From: Agrocybe praecox
Taxonomy: Eukaryota; Basidiomycota; Agaricomycetes; Agaricales; Agrocybaceae
Direction: 5' to 3'
Length of the DNA stretch: 64,000 nucleotides
Assembly: GCA_964017145.1 (NCBI GenBank)
Contig: OZ024851.1
Location: forward strand, 1,922,001-1,986,000
Positions within the stretch are counted from its first letter, which is position 1; each line of letters starts with the position of its first letter. Of this stretch, positions 35,208 through 46,844 are shown one piece after another. The translations under genes and the position numbers were made by a program. The notes under the pieces were generated by a model. The model was not told the DNA's origin. It worked only from the letters and a program-made list of their open reading frames with translations, and did no database searches.

Positions 35208-35912
35208 ATGCCACCTAAACCTCAAACAAAAATGACCACGCAGCAGATCACGAGTGATTATAGCTCTTCTTTGAAACAAGATAGTGATAAAAGTAGAAAT
35301 AGGAAGCGAGGCCGACGCGGACGTGGGCATGGCTGGGAACAACACGCACCATCAAAAGGCGTATCTGAGATGAAAAAGGTGCCAAAACTCGTCGATATCA
35401 TAGCTGAGGAAGATAAAAAACGAGCAAGAGACACAAACATTAACACCACATTGGAAAAGAGATACGAGCTCGACAGACAACATACGAGTATACTTCCTCC
35501 TCCTCCTTCAACTGTAGTGTTCATCGGAGCCCAAGCCTCGCGGGCAAAGAAGCACCCTCTCGATTCCAACAAGAAGTTTTCCCAAACAATTGTACCCAAT
35601 CTTTCGCCCAGCAGCGAGGTTGAAAGAACTGATCAAGACAACAGAAGAACGATAGAAGAAGCGAGCCGCAAAGCAGACATCGTCATCCGGGCGTGGGAAA
35701 ACATGTACGCAGCCACTCATCGGACGAAAAACAAACTTGCGTACGTCGACGCGGCTCTGCAAAATATAGAGAATGGTTATGAGCCTTATACGGAACGTCA
35801 GACTGTGCGTAGTGCAGTAGTTTCTGGGACAGGTAATGAAGCGGATGATGACGTAGGATCGTTGCCTAACCCTTATTCTCCGAAACTTGGTGCCAGTGCC
35901 CTGCCTACGTGA
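35208..35912 (+). CDS. Basic, disordered protein of unknown function
   Basis: A single exon of 234 codons from ATG 35208 (MPPKPQTKMTTQQ) to TGA 35910-35912. It begins polar, then has a very basic patch (RNRKRGRRGRGHGW), a charged linker, a Pro run (SILPPPPSTVVFIGA) and a helical stretch (RRTIEEASRKADIVIRAWEN). The C-terminus is polar (NPYSPKLGASALPT). It may bind nucleic acid through the Arg/Gly patch, but that is inference. An in-frame ATG at 35109 would add a hydrophobic lead (MVLSVSLSLSAHLSFFF); I prefer the later start because of its A/G context and charge. I recognise no family. Confidence 0.5.
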   Translation: MPPKPQTKMTTQQITSDYSSSLKQDSDKSRNRKRGRRGRGHGWEQHAPSKGVSEMKKVPKLVDIIAEEDKKRARDTNINTTLEKRYELDRQHTSILPPPPSTVVFIGAQASRAKKHPLDSNKKFSQTIVPNLSPSSEVERTDQDNRRTIEEASRKADIVIRAWENMYAATHRTKNKLAYVDAALQNIENGYEPYTERQTVRSAVVSGTGNEADDDVGSLPNPYSPKLGASALPT

Positions 35913-36239
35913 TGCGACCTTTACCTTTGATGTGTCTCATATACAGACTCATAAATGGAAAGTGAAATGAATATGTATATATTATCAATTGTTAAATTAG
36001 ATATTGTCATATTGTGAGGGCATCTCAAAGTTTACTGGCTCCAACCACAATTCCACGAACCGCGAACTTCTGTGGCAGTGACTCCCTCAAGCTGGCTACC
36101 GTGGGTGCTTAAAGCCACCCAAGAGCAGGCTCCTACAGTCAAGGTGAACTGGTATCTTGTTCTGAATTCTTGATTTGTCAGTGCTGGCGCGAGCGTTGCC
36201 GCTGGTGGAGGCGCTTAACGGACTTTAAAAAATACCAAA

Positions 36240-36365
36240 CCATGTGACAATTTCAATGGTGGTTCGCGGTTCGCCTAAAATGACCAGACAATCGGAGTTC
36301 GCGGTTTGGAGGCCTAAGGTTCAGGGCTAGTTCGAGGTTCGGGGTTCGGGGTTAGAGGTCTGACG
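36240..36365. repeat. Degenerate ggttcg-type repeat patch
   Basis: Variants of ggttcgcggttcg and ggttcgggg recur through 36258-36355, and an inverted gaaccgcgaac sits at 36056-36068. This could be the remains of a small inverted-repeat element; no target-site duplication could be recognised. Confidence 0.3.
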
Positions 36366-36771
36366 AACGTTACTCCCAAAAAATGAGACTTTCTGCATAT
36401 TGTCCACTGGTACAGTTGACTCTCGCTTCAAAATTGGTGAAATTGTCCGACTGCACAGCCTCATAACCGAAAACGAACAAAACAATAATCTTTCTTCTCT
36501 CATCTCCCCTGTCTACCTCAGAAACAATGGGAAAAGCCACTGTATCCATTGATAGAATGTCTGTTTCCATTCAGAACCCCATTCGACAACGGTGTTTATG
36601 TTTGCCAGCCAACAACGTGTCGTGTCAGTGAGTGGCACAATGGGATTTAGTATAAATACAACTCTACAGAGAAGGAAAAAAAATCTCGGACGCCCCTTCA
36701 ACTCACAATATTCCCTCCAGCGCTATCACACTAGTTCTCGCTCTCTTATACTAGACCTACGGTCGTTTACC

Positions 36772-37435
36772 ATGAAAACCGGAACTCCCAGGGATGGTAT
36801 CTCTAATATCACCAACATTATCTTTCAACAGAGCAGCCCTGAAAAAGGATAAACCCGAGCGTCCCACTATAATCACGAACATGAACACATTATTCGGAAC
36901 GACGGTATGCCAGCCTTCTGCTTCTGGGAAGCAAAACAGCGCTGGAGATCAGTATCAGTACGCTCAAGGAGTTGGGTCTTCCTCCAACCCCTTTCCCAGT
37001 GAAGCTGGTCAGCCGCATACTAACGGATATTGGCAAGGCGCCTACTTAAACACATTCACCTCTGGAAGTGGGAATGTCATCAATACTGTTATCACTAATT
37101 CGTACAACAACAACTCGGCCAGACACGTAGGACCTCACGGTCAGCAAATTCATTTCAAGTATACCACAACCACGAGTCATGGAGGGTATCCGGGCGGCAT
37201 TGATTATAACCAAATGTTCCATCGGCAAGGCACCTACTTTGATCGAGCTACTACGTGTGGAGTGGGGACCACTGTGAACAACGTTATAGAGAACGTTGGT
37301 AACAACAATTCACTGACTGTAGAACATAGCATCCAAAAGGCCAAATCGAAGGGTGAGTTTAAAGTTCTTGGTTAAGTAATGTTCTTGAAAGTTTACACAT
37401 CCTCAGGCTCTAAGGACAAGCACCGTCATACTTGA
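36772..37435 (+). CDS. Asn-motif protein (P4), convergent with the HeLo-pseudokinase gene
   Basis: The frame from MVSLISPTLSF (ATG 36794) or MNTLFGTTVCQP (ATG near 36882) runs through about 190 residues. An alternative start at 36772 (MKTGTPRDG) needs a very short intron. Two Asn/aliphatic blocks stand out: SGSGNVINTVITNSYNNNS near the middle, and TTVNNVIENVGNNNSLTVEH near the end. Between them lies a Gly/His/Tyr-rich spacer (HFKYTTTTSHGGYPGG). A gtgagt donor near 37352 and a ctcag acceptor near 37406 would replace the last residues by GSKDKHRHT and end at 37433-37435; I used that end. TATA-like tataaata lies at about 36650. No known family; the blocks resemble amyloid-forming signalling motifs in texture only. 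Confidence 0.5.
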
Positions 37436-37591
37436 AGGTTAGGATCTTGTTATCAAGCTTATGCTAATGAAAGTGGGCACAGTTTGCATGATACGGAGGG
37501 CGTACTGTTAATACCTTAGATTTTTCAAAAAATTCTCGCTACTATGTTACCCTTGAAAACCAATATGTAATGTTCCATTTAACCTACGATC

Positions 37592-39330
37592 TTAAACAAT
37601 AATTCCATGCAGTTTTTTTATCACACGCTCGTAAAAGACTTCCTTCATCTCTCGCTCATTTATGTTCTGCGGCAATGTTCGGCTCAAGCAGCATATTACG
37701 ACGCTAGCATAAATCGATCCCGTTTCGCAAGGTAGATTATTTCTCGCTTCTTCTACCAGACATTCTCGTAGCGTCCGGATATCGAAATCCTCATTGCGCA
37801 AACTGTAGATCTCCTGTAGCGTTTTGTTCAGGTGACGGAAGGGTTTCCACATCCCAAGCTCAAGCAGAACGACTCCCAGACTGTACATGTCGTGCCTCAT
37901 TCCACAGGTGATAGGAGTGTCACCGACATGGCGCTGACGGTCCGGATGGCCGTATAACATTTTGATAGAATTCGTTTGGGAGACCTGGTTTCGGTACACA
38001 GGCATGTCGGCCAATCCCGCGGCATCGTATCCAAATAGAAATGTAGAGTGCTCATGCGTAGCTGGATAAAGTGACTCAGTGTAACATGGTACAGAAGGAG
38101 TAAATATGTCTACTTACACTCACTAGACGGGACTACTACTTAAAAACGTTAGGGAAGGTTTAAAATCTGCAAATGATGACTCGCTTACCCAGAATACTCT
38201 CCGGGCAGATAGCCTTATGCACCAGCCCAGCTGCATGCGTGAACATAACTGCCATTGCTATTTCCTTCGCGTATTTTATTCGCTCCTCCAAGGTGGGTTT
38301 TGGTACTTTCTTGTCGTGAATCGCCTGGGAAAGCGTCATTGGAGTGCCAGCCTCAGGTGTGCGATGTCCTGGTATACTGTAGAAAAGCAAGTATCGGCTT
38401 CTTGCTTCCTGATACTCCACACCGATACAGCGAAGAATATGCATAGAGTCCGGATCCACATAGCTTAATATATTACCTAGCTTGAGCACGTCGGATGCAG
38501 TTTCCTGCCGAGTCGTATCGAGAGGTTGCAGGTTGCAGGTTCGATATTCGATATATATCACCTGGTTATCAGTGGCAAATCGAGCTATCTTATTGTCGTC
38601 TCCTTCGTTATAGGGCGTTTGTAGGATGGACCCAGAGGAGATCATTGAACCGTTATCAAGGGAAGCAACATTCGTTATATCTGCCTCTTAACGAGTCATA
38701 CAGTTAATGTAAATTAATGGCCCAAAATACGGATTGGCTTACCGTGACGTCCGATCACCACATCTTCCATTACAGCCGCTTGTCGCAGGCCTGCGCCTGC
38801 GAGCCGGAACAAGCGCCTGTGACAGTCATAAGCTTCGGGTGCGTCGGGAGTCCCCTCTTGAAGAAGTTTTATGGCTATTATCACTTCATTTAACTCCGAT
38901 CTCCATTCTTTCATTTCCTGAATGATAGCATCATAGCCGCTTTTCCCTCCGAATGACCAACGAATCTTCTTGATAAAGTCGAACTTTGCCTCGGCTGCTG
39001 GTAACCGGCTCATCTGTTTATCGAGTCTACAAGAAATACAGTACGTAACATTCATTCTAAATTTGGTTGTAGTACTTACCTGTCGAATACCCCCTGGAGC
39101 TGATCAACTAGGGCAATAATTTGCTGTTGCTGATGGGACAGAAGAGATCCCAGATTCCGCTCTATTAATTGTTGAAATGTTTCCAATATGAATAAGCTTC
39201 CACCCAGATGTCCATCGAGTTTTTGAAGATCAACACCGGCATGTCTGTACGTTTTGTACCGGTCGTGGATAGCACGGCCTGCTTTAATTAAAACGGAAAT
39301 GACCTCGATAGGATCTACGAGTCCTGCCAT
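37592..39330 (-). CDS. HeLo-like domain fused to a degenerate protein kinase domain
   Basis: About 490 residues in five or six exons. ATG 39328-39330 begins MAGLVDPIEVISVLIKAG. The first 170 residues are helical and of the fungal HeLo-like type (LDKQMSRLPAAEAKFDFIKK, then IRWSFGGKSGYDAIIQEMKE), a membrane-targeting cell-death domain in HET-S-like proteins. The rest is kinase-like: IYIEYR at the usual VAVK position, HILRCIGVEY, then the catalytic loop as LVHKAICPESIL with no HRD aspartate, LFGYDAAG instead of DFG, YGHPDRQ for APE, and DMYSLGVVLLELG. So it is a pseudokinase. Architecture matches the HeLo-kinase proteins of fungi, likened to animal MLKL. It is convergent with P4, stops 157 bases apart. 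Confidence 0.7.
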
Positions 39331-39597
39331 AAACGAACGGAAAACGGGAAGATACAAAAGATAGTGGGAACTTAGTTACAATCTATGTTTTTGATCTGAT
39401 AAATCACGATTAGTACGGTCCTATTCTTAGCCTTCAGCTTCGGGATGACCAGCACACGTGGTTAACTATAAGGAATCCAAATATCACACGCTAAAGTGTT
39501 ACGAGACCTGCAACGTCGACGTCAGACGAGTAGCATAAGTACGCGGCCCGCTGGGCGTCGGTGAGGTTACCGTCTTTGCGCATTGGGTCACAATGAT

Positions 39598-39925
39598 AAA
39601 TCCTGTTGTGAACCGTTAGAAAGGGTCCAAAACATAAAACATAAAACATATTTACTAATGTCTATTTTGACGAGAAATGGCCACTCACCTCAGCGGTGGC
39701 ACTGAATATCACTCCATTCTGCAACTCCAATGCAAATCGTATTGACACTTTGTTCCTTGAAAGGTATTTCAGTACTTGGTGCCTTATATTGTCACTGGTC
39801 TGGCTTCCGTTCGGGATTCCTGAGGAGATTTCTCTTGTTATATGATATATCATCAACCATCGATTTCGACATCTCCACCGCGAGTTATTTGCAACGAGTT
39901 TCATTGGAGTTTCACTCGCCATCAT
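39598..39925 (-). CDS. Small putative gene of unknown function
   Basis: ATG 39923-39925 starts MMASETPMKLVANNSRW, and about 84 codons run to a gtgagt donor after SATAE, joining through a caacag acceptor to DLSL and TGA (39598-39600). A tataaaaa element 46-53 bases upstream (39971-39978) is the main reason to take it seriously. No domain or relative is recognised, and codon usage is unremarkable. Confidence 0.3.
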
Positions 39926-39970
39926 GGAGAAATTGAATCAGGCACAGCTTCAATACGATCACAGAACCGA

Positions 39971-39978
39971 TTTTTATA
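39971..39978 (-). promoter_or_regulatory. TATA element
   Basis: Reads tataaaaa on the minus strand, upstream of the small frame starting at 39925. Confidence 0.35.
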
Positions 39979-40613
39979 CATCGAAAGAGCCCGGCTACTA
40001 GAGTCCAATGAAACATATGGTATGGGTCAGACTGGTGCAGTGAAGGCTGAGAGCGCGATAATAAGCGCCTACTATGGTGGTCAAGAGAAGTTGTAATTGA
40101 TTATTTATGATGCGCTGGCAGACAGTAAATAATCTAATCTAATCTATACATACCAACGAAATCATTTAGCCGGATAGCATTGCCACATCGGCATGACATG
40201 CTATACTTAATTCTATCGGGGGAATGATCAAATGATCAAAAATGAATATCGTTGTTGTAGTCCTCGAGGCATTTATACATTAGAAAGAACATCTTAGTCG
40301 GGAAGTCGTAGAAAGATATCATCACGGGAATCATCTCTTGATCCTCTCCATTTTGAATGTCGTCAATTGAGATGTGGCTTATCGAGGTACCCATAAATAT
40401 AATTAAGTGCCATTTGGTGCTGTGCGTAAGAGTTTGAGGATTTGATATATGATGTCGATAGCGCCTACATTGGTCTGGTGGTTCATCTGCTCTGCCCGCA
40501 TACCAAGACACCGCGGATCCAGTAGAAGCGAATAAAAGCCGATGATGTTCGAGAAGTTCCTTTGATCACATCCCTCAATCCTTACATTCTCTCTCCGTCA
40601 GTAGCACGCAACG

Positions 40614-42580
40614 ATGTCCTCGCTACTCCAAGCACTCTATACAGAGATGAAAATGATTCAAAGGAGCAACTATTCGCTAGGTATCTGCCCACATGCATCC
40701 CTACGCTCTCTTCATATTTCAACTCCCTCTCCCATAGTTGCGTCAATAACTGTCCTGATGTTGGATATCCTCAGTACACTACCCGCTGAGGTACGTTAAT
40801 CCACCAATCAGCATACTTAATAAGACTTATAAGCAATAAAAACAGGTCGAGTACATCTGGAAGTAAGCTCTACCGTCCCTATTCATGCCATATATGCATA
40901 TATGCAACGCATTTCTTATATCTGATCGCCGTTGCAGAGCCAAATGGTCCTTTCCGAAGGTCCTCTACATTCTTGTAAGACATTATGGTCTTTTTTATCT
41001 GATGTTAGTAGACATTCCTTTTAATGCCCGATTTAACGATATAGACTAACTCCTGACCCATATAGAATCCAGGCCTATAGTAAGTGGAAAGTAACGGTTT
41101 CTTAAAAAAGAGGGGCCCTAATTTATGAGCCTATACCGAATATAGTCGACTTAAGCTTTAACGTTCCATTAAACGTAAGTCGCATTGTTTTTCAATTATA
41201 TTCCTAACTCAGGGTTCATAATTAGGTGTCAGTATTTCTTCCTACGCATGCTTAGCGCCTTATAACTCATCCACACTTGCCCGTTTGATATAGTTGCAAG
41301 GGATATTTTTGGTTCTGGATCATGTACGTATCCTGTTTGGCACGTTGTCATTTACTCAACGATACCTTTAGATTTGGAGATATTGTATTCACCGCTTTCG
41401 CAAACACGCTTTTCACCCTTCGCATGTATGCTCTATATGGTCAAAGCAGAAAAGGTGAACTATTTTGTATCTCTTTACACGAACCGTCTGTAATCCTATT
41501 TTCACAGTCCTCGCATTCTTTATCGTGCTATGCATAAGTATGCATTTCCACATCATATTGATAACGTTGCTTAATCGTTCCAATGGAGTGTAGTTGAATA
41601 TGGCGTGAGTCTGGTTTTGTCTGACCGAATTGTTTACTTGTTTTGACATAATTTTAGACAGAGTTCTACGTGTCGTTTCTGACAGCCTCTGGATCCGTAA
41701 AATATTCGATCCAGATACCGACTGGAGTACCTCTTTCAGGATGCATCACGTCGACTTCTCCAATAAACTTGAAAATATCGCTCATTGCATGGTAAGTCAG
41801 ATCTGTTGTAACGTGGCTAGCTAACATCAACGATTGCGCTGTAGGGTTACAAATTTGACCGTCAACTGTAGGGAACTTTTCACAATTTACTTTGCAACAT
41901 CCTGGCTTATATTATATTCATCCTCTCAGCTGCATTCTTCGTCGCTTCATTAATAAAATTCGTTCAATGGTCCAAATACCAAACTGTACGGCCCGTAGTC
42001 TACAGGTCAGATATCAGATTACACGGCCATAGGCAGCCCTCAGTGGTTGCTGTTTTCATGCGAGATGGAACGATATATTACTTCTTGTAAGCAGTTTATC
42101 ATTCTCTTCGTATTCATATTAATCTCACTCTACTATCTCAATCAGGACCGTCGGTAAGTGAGGTCTCTTAAGCATCATTATGCGTAAGGTTCTTATCCTG
42201 GCGTAGCAGTAGTCGTGTTCAACATGGCAGCTACGTTAACGCAGGGAGGTAGATGGTATTCGTTCACTTCTACGTACGTATTCCTCTCACTCAAGCTTTC
42301 AGCGAATCTATACTGATACGCAAAACTAATAAGGTGGTTAATTGTAGCCTATTCATTTTCTGTGAGATATTCAATCATCGTCATCGTAAAGTCAGTTGTT
42401 GAAAGTCTGACTCTTTAAAAGGGATCACACATTATCTTGAATCTTCGAGATGTTGGGAGCAAGGGACTTAGAAGCACCAACGCCTCCGATGGATCTTACG
42501 TGGAAAGAGACACAAGTTATCATACTCGTAACCCGAGCACGACGCGCCTTCCTCGTCGACCTGACTTACCGGCTTACTAA
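40614..42580 (+). CDS. DUF6533-domain seven-TM membrane protein
   Basis: Many small exons. ATG 40614 (MSSLLQALYTEMKMIQ) is spliced to VASITVLMLDILSTLPAE, then VEYIWK, then AKWSFPKVLYILVRHYGLF. The run EVEYIWKxKWSFPKVLYxLxRYxxL is the DUF6533 signature of Agaricomycete membrane proteins. Further helices include FTAFANTLFTLRMYALYG and a long hydrophobic run near 41510-41570. The C-terminal tail is polar (LRDVGSKGLRSTNASDGSY) and ends RRPDLPAY (TAA 42578-42580). Exons between 41040 and 42400 were not all resolved, so small lesions could be hidden. The function of DUF6533 proteins is unknown. Confidence 0.6.
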
Positions 42581-42770
42581 GAGCATCTGTATTATGTAGT
42601 TAATATTGGTTTTGAAATGGTAGATACTAGTTAATATTTATGCTTTTTACATCTGACCTCTGAGTTATTGGAGTGAATGGACTGAACGAGCGAAGTTGAA
42701 AACATGTAGAGCAACATATAATATACAAATTCGAGCTATGAACGTCTGAAAATTGGTTGCCGAGCTCCAT

Positions 42771-45064
42771 ACAGTGTAGAGACCTTCCTTGGGACAACAT
42801 TTTAGAACTCGGAATCTGGTGGTACATTTAGTCAAAAAAACTATCTAGATCTAATTGATACATCTTAAAGAACCTCTAAACCAAAAATTAGAATACGGAG
42901 CGCTGTGGAAAGTTTGCAAAAGGTATAACATTAAGAAAAGTAAAATGTCACGATTGACGTTCCTTGGGACAGTGTGACCATAGGCGGACCGGCCTTCCGT
43001 AGCGCTATCACACGCAATCAGTCATCATCTTCCTCTTCCTCTTCACCGTCGTCATCGTCCGCAACGATGTCAAGGGTGGCTGGAAGCTTCGGTTTCCGTG
43101 CGCGGATTGGTCCCCTTGGCCAGTTCTTCTTCGGAACACCCTCGGATGCAAGCTTCTTGCACCCGGCTTTCCAATTTTTGGCGGCTTCTTCATGTAATAT
43201 CTTGATCCTCTTCCATTCCTCTTCGAGTCAGTTTATTTGGGCCATCTTGTGCAGCAAGATAAGCCTCGGTGGCTTCATGGAGGCGGGCTTCATTTGCATA
43301 ATTAGCTTTGTGCTTCTTGACGCGATTTGATAGTGGCTTCGAAGGCATTCCCAAACTGTCAGAGAGACTGGCGAGGGAAGAAGGAACCGGGAGAATGGTT
43401 TTTCCTCACGCTTGTGCAACAGTCAACAAACTTGTATGTCACGCAGATACTAGCACACAATTTAAACAGTCAAATTTGCTTCGAATTTTGTCATTAAAAG
43501 TGCATTTTAAAGCGAAAATCAGCAGCTTGTCGGAAAAATCAAAAAAGGCATATCAGTCATTGCGCCTGGTGATGGACCTATATGCAGTGATAATCATCTC
43601 CGCGTTGAGTTATAATTACATCATCAGCACATATATGCTTTTCGTCATGTCTTATCACCTACTCAAATGCACGATAATTAGGTAATCTGTAGTGATATTT
43701 CTCCCAGTGTGATCATATCACGTAGTAATCAGATGTTATCCATAAAGATTCAAGTGAATCAGTACTTGCTACTGCCTTGCTACTGCCCACGGTAAGAGTT
43801 GCCAGAATGCATAACCATAGAGATTTTTTAAGGCGTAGAATAGTAATTTACTGTATTCAGCTGAATTTAACCGCAGAAATGTGTAAAAAGGTGGACTTGG
43901 GCTGTGTCGATGCACTGGCTCATAGCGTTGTACAGTCTGTGGTCTGCCGCACAGAGCCGTGTGTGGATGCCGTTTAGTGCCGCGCCAAACACAGTGCCGT
44001 GTACTTCAAGTACAACGGCTCGGGGCTATGCTCGAGGGAAAAAATAGAACACCAAAGCGGGTGTCGTGAGGTTTTCCCCGTCTTCATTCTATAACTCCAA
44101 ACTTACTCCAAGCCAACTCATTTAATCGCACCATGACGTCTCCGAATAGCTAAAACCAACTCAATTGCTCCACTGCGCTGACGGTATTGCAGGCACGTCA
44201 CAAAAGTTATAAAAGGAAGGGGATTTGAGAAGGAATTCCCCAGAACTTTGAGTCCCTTCTATCCCTTTCCCTCCACCCTTATCTCAGATTACAAGGTAAA
44301 CGTAGACTTTTCGTCGGTTGTTTCAATGTTCCTCATATAAATTTCTAGTATTAGGGATTGTCCACGCCGTGAAGAAGTAACGCCTGCGATGTGGGAGTAG
44401 TTATTCCGTTAAATAGTGGCTGCAGTAGAGCGATTTTCGTTTATAATTCATCTTGTAGTTTAGCTAGAGTAAATGCTATCAATTGAAATTGTGGATTTCT
44501 ACCATCTTTTCGTTTGGATATGCACAAAATAAGCAGGAATAATAAGAACGATAATAATATTTGGGATGGAATGCCGCTTGAATGCCGCTGCGGGGCTTGA
44601 AATATTTGACTATCATTATCCGTATGTATAACCTATATCACACTGATCATCACTGGTCACTAGTAGCCACGCTGATTACGTTGGATGAAAAACTTCTGAG
44701 GCGTATCATTACCCCGAAAAGGTGACGGTCTGATATGAGCATATCTTAAGATATATTTTAATATACTCCTATTTTGATTTTTCCGACACTTCCAGATGAT
44801 CTAAAAATTATGGTCAAAAGGACACCTAAATCAAGCAGGATTTCGTGAAAGAAAAGTGGGACACCTAAATATAGCTACTTTTTTGATGTAATTCTGTCGT
44901 ATAGTGTCTTCAAACTTTCCAATCGTCCTGAAATTTGGACAGAATGTGTATAGTTATAGCTACTCTAGATATACCAAAAATTGTGCACTTAGAGAAAGAA
45001 TTAAGCTCAGAAAATGGATTTGTCCCAAGGAAGGTCACTGTCCCAAGGAAGGTCTCTATACTGT
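42771..45064. mobile_element. Decayed DNA transposon bounded by inverted repeats
   Basis: A 26-base sequence at 42771-42796 (core gagaccttccttgggaca) recurs in inverted orientation at 45039-45064 with one mismatch (acagtg versus acagta near the outer end). A second, nested copy of ttccttgggacagtg occurs at 42960-42974, with its inverse at 45036-45050. The enclosed 2.3 kb holds a broken frame at 43.0-43.35 kb but no intact transposase, so the element is non-autonomous or dead. Target-site duplications were not recognised, and the superfamily is not assigned. Confidence 0.5.
43018..43348 (-). pseudogene. Frameshifted ORF remnant inside the transposon
   Basis: One frame reads MPSKPLSNRVKKHKANYANE, then ARLHEATEAYLAAQDGPNKL. 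The next frame continues LEEEWKRIKILHEEAAKNWK, then GCKKLASEGVPKKNWP, and ends in an acidic tail (DDDDGEEEEEDDD, stop 43018-43020). The two join across a one-base shift near 43235. The basic start, helical middle and acidic end resemble hypothetical proteins carried by basidiomycete repeats. I cannot name a transposase family. Confidence 0.4.
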
Positions 45065-45989
45065 ATAGTATGAAACCGTCAAATATTACCCTCCCAAATG
45101 AATATCCTACCACTGGTGCAGATCGATGAGTGGTAGATAATACCAAGATAGCTCAATAAATTATATTTGTGACAATGGCTACTGCTGAGCGCTTTCCAAA
45201 CTGGTTTAAAGCATAATTTAAGCAGTTAAAGAGGACCACTGAATATATTCCAGTGATTTAGCGTCATAGTAGCTTATATCAATAGGAAACACGTAGTTAC
45301 ATGCATACACAAGCGAGCGATACTGAAATCAAAGGATGGTTTCTTTGGTTTTCTGGGCTATATATCATGGCATGTCTTCAATGAGATGCAAGTCATCAAA
45401 TATGAGTCGCAAAAATATCCATAAAAGGGCAGAATTATGCTGTTGGCGGTCCCGACGAGCGAGATTTCTTCTCTCTCTCAAAGTCCACTTTCTGAATCCC
45501 ACGACCATCAAATGCTGATTTTCGATTGTGATTAATTTTTTTAATTTTATTAAACGTGTAAGAACGGATACTCTACATACTGTTACGTATGATTATTTTA
45601 AAAATTAAAGAATTTATCTTGTTGTTCGAGAGGGTGGAAAGTTGAGGAAGACGTTGAGGGACTGAGAATGCACGTGGACGCTCGCTGAGGCTCATTAATG
45701 CGCGCGCAAATATTTAGGAGATCATTGAGTACGCGCCTAGACTGATGCGTTGATACGCGTCGCGTCGGCCACGCATGCGACATTCACCAAGGAGATTGCT
45801 TTGTTGCTTATGGCTTGCTCGTCAGACTGGCTGGATGTCCGGATGCACCGACGGTGGATTTCCAGATGATCTTTATTAGTACCAACTTTTTGACATCAAG
45901 TCTGACAGCAGCAAATATTGCTGCTTACAAGGATATATGTATATACGTAGTGGATCAAATTGCAAATGAGTAGAGGCTTTGGCGTCAAG

Positions 45990-46638
45990 TAGGGCTGTCA
46001 ACCGGCACCCGTGTTAAACGGGTCACGGGTGCCGTGGACGGTTCGCGGTGCCGTCCCGTCTTGTAATCAGCAACACACGGCACTCGTGCCGTCTCACTAT
46101 CAAATATGACCCGTCCAGCCCGTCCAACTACAGCCGTCACGGCCGTCAGACGGGCAATCAATGTAACCTTACTCATGAGCTGATTTTTTTCACTCAAAAG
46201 TGTGATCTATAGCGATTATTTGCTAGTACACTATTGTAAGTCTATATAAATTCTACGAACAGTAAAAAAACCGACCGTTTTTCACTCATATTACACAAAA
46301 GCGGACATTCAATTTATAGTCATACTCAGGTCACATAAATTTACCTCGTCAACAAGACTCAAATTGGGTGACATTTGTTATCTGAAGCTTGATTTTATTC
46401 CCAAATATGCTGCATAATAATCACAGGCTCTTTCTTTCATAGTTAAAACAGAATTGGCAATATTGCAAGTTCGAAATTTGAAATAGCACACGCGGCCGTC
46501 CACGGCCGTGACAAACCCGTCACCGACCCGTCTGGCCTACATTTTTAGTGACCCACGGCCGTTTTTAGACGGGCCGTGACCCGTCCTCTGCCCATAAACT
46601 CACGGCCGTCACCGTGCACGGGACGGTTGACAGCCCTA
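45990..46638. mobile_element. hAT-type MITE, 649 bases
   Basis: The ends are perfect 15-base inverted repeats, tagggctgtcaaccg at 45990-46004 and its complement at 46624-46638. They are flanked by 8-base direct repeats gcgtcaag (45982-45989 and 46639-46646), the target-site size of hAT transposons. The inside is rich in acggccgt and gggtcacggg palindromic words and has no coding frame. The corresponding place in the right arm (57752-57759) has a single gcgtcaag (inverse) and no element, confirming the boundaries. Confidence 0.85.
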
Positions 46639-46844
46639 GCGTCAAGTTGGGGATTCAAATTGACTGTGCATGGAAAAATCAATTGGCGGCTGCCCACGGC
46701 ACAATGCGGAGGTGGACTGGTAACGGCTGCTCCCGAGCCTGGTCGTCAGCATTTCAACTTCGGCTTTTTAGTAAACTCTCACGGTTTCTTTCTCTTCTTT
46801 GGGAAATGCTCATAAATATATCACAACATCCAGAAAACACTTAA

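Noticed and set aside
43308..43685. Plus-strand frame of 125 codons inside the transposon
   Set aside because: It overlaps the minus-strand remnant, then runs through AT-rich sequence, with no domain.
45990..46638. Palindromic acggccgt words as a CRISPR-like or satellite array
   Set aside because: Spacing is irregular, and the terminal repeats plus 8-base target duplication explain the block as a MITE.
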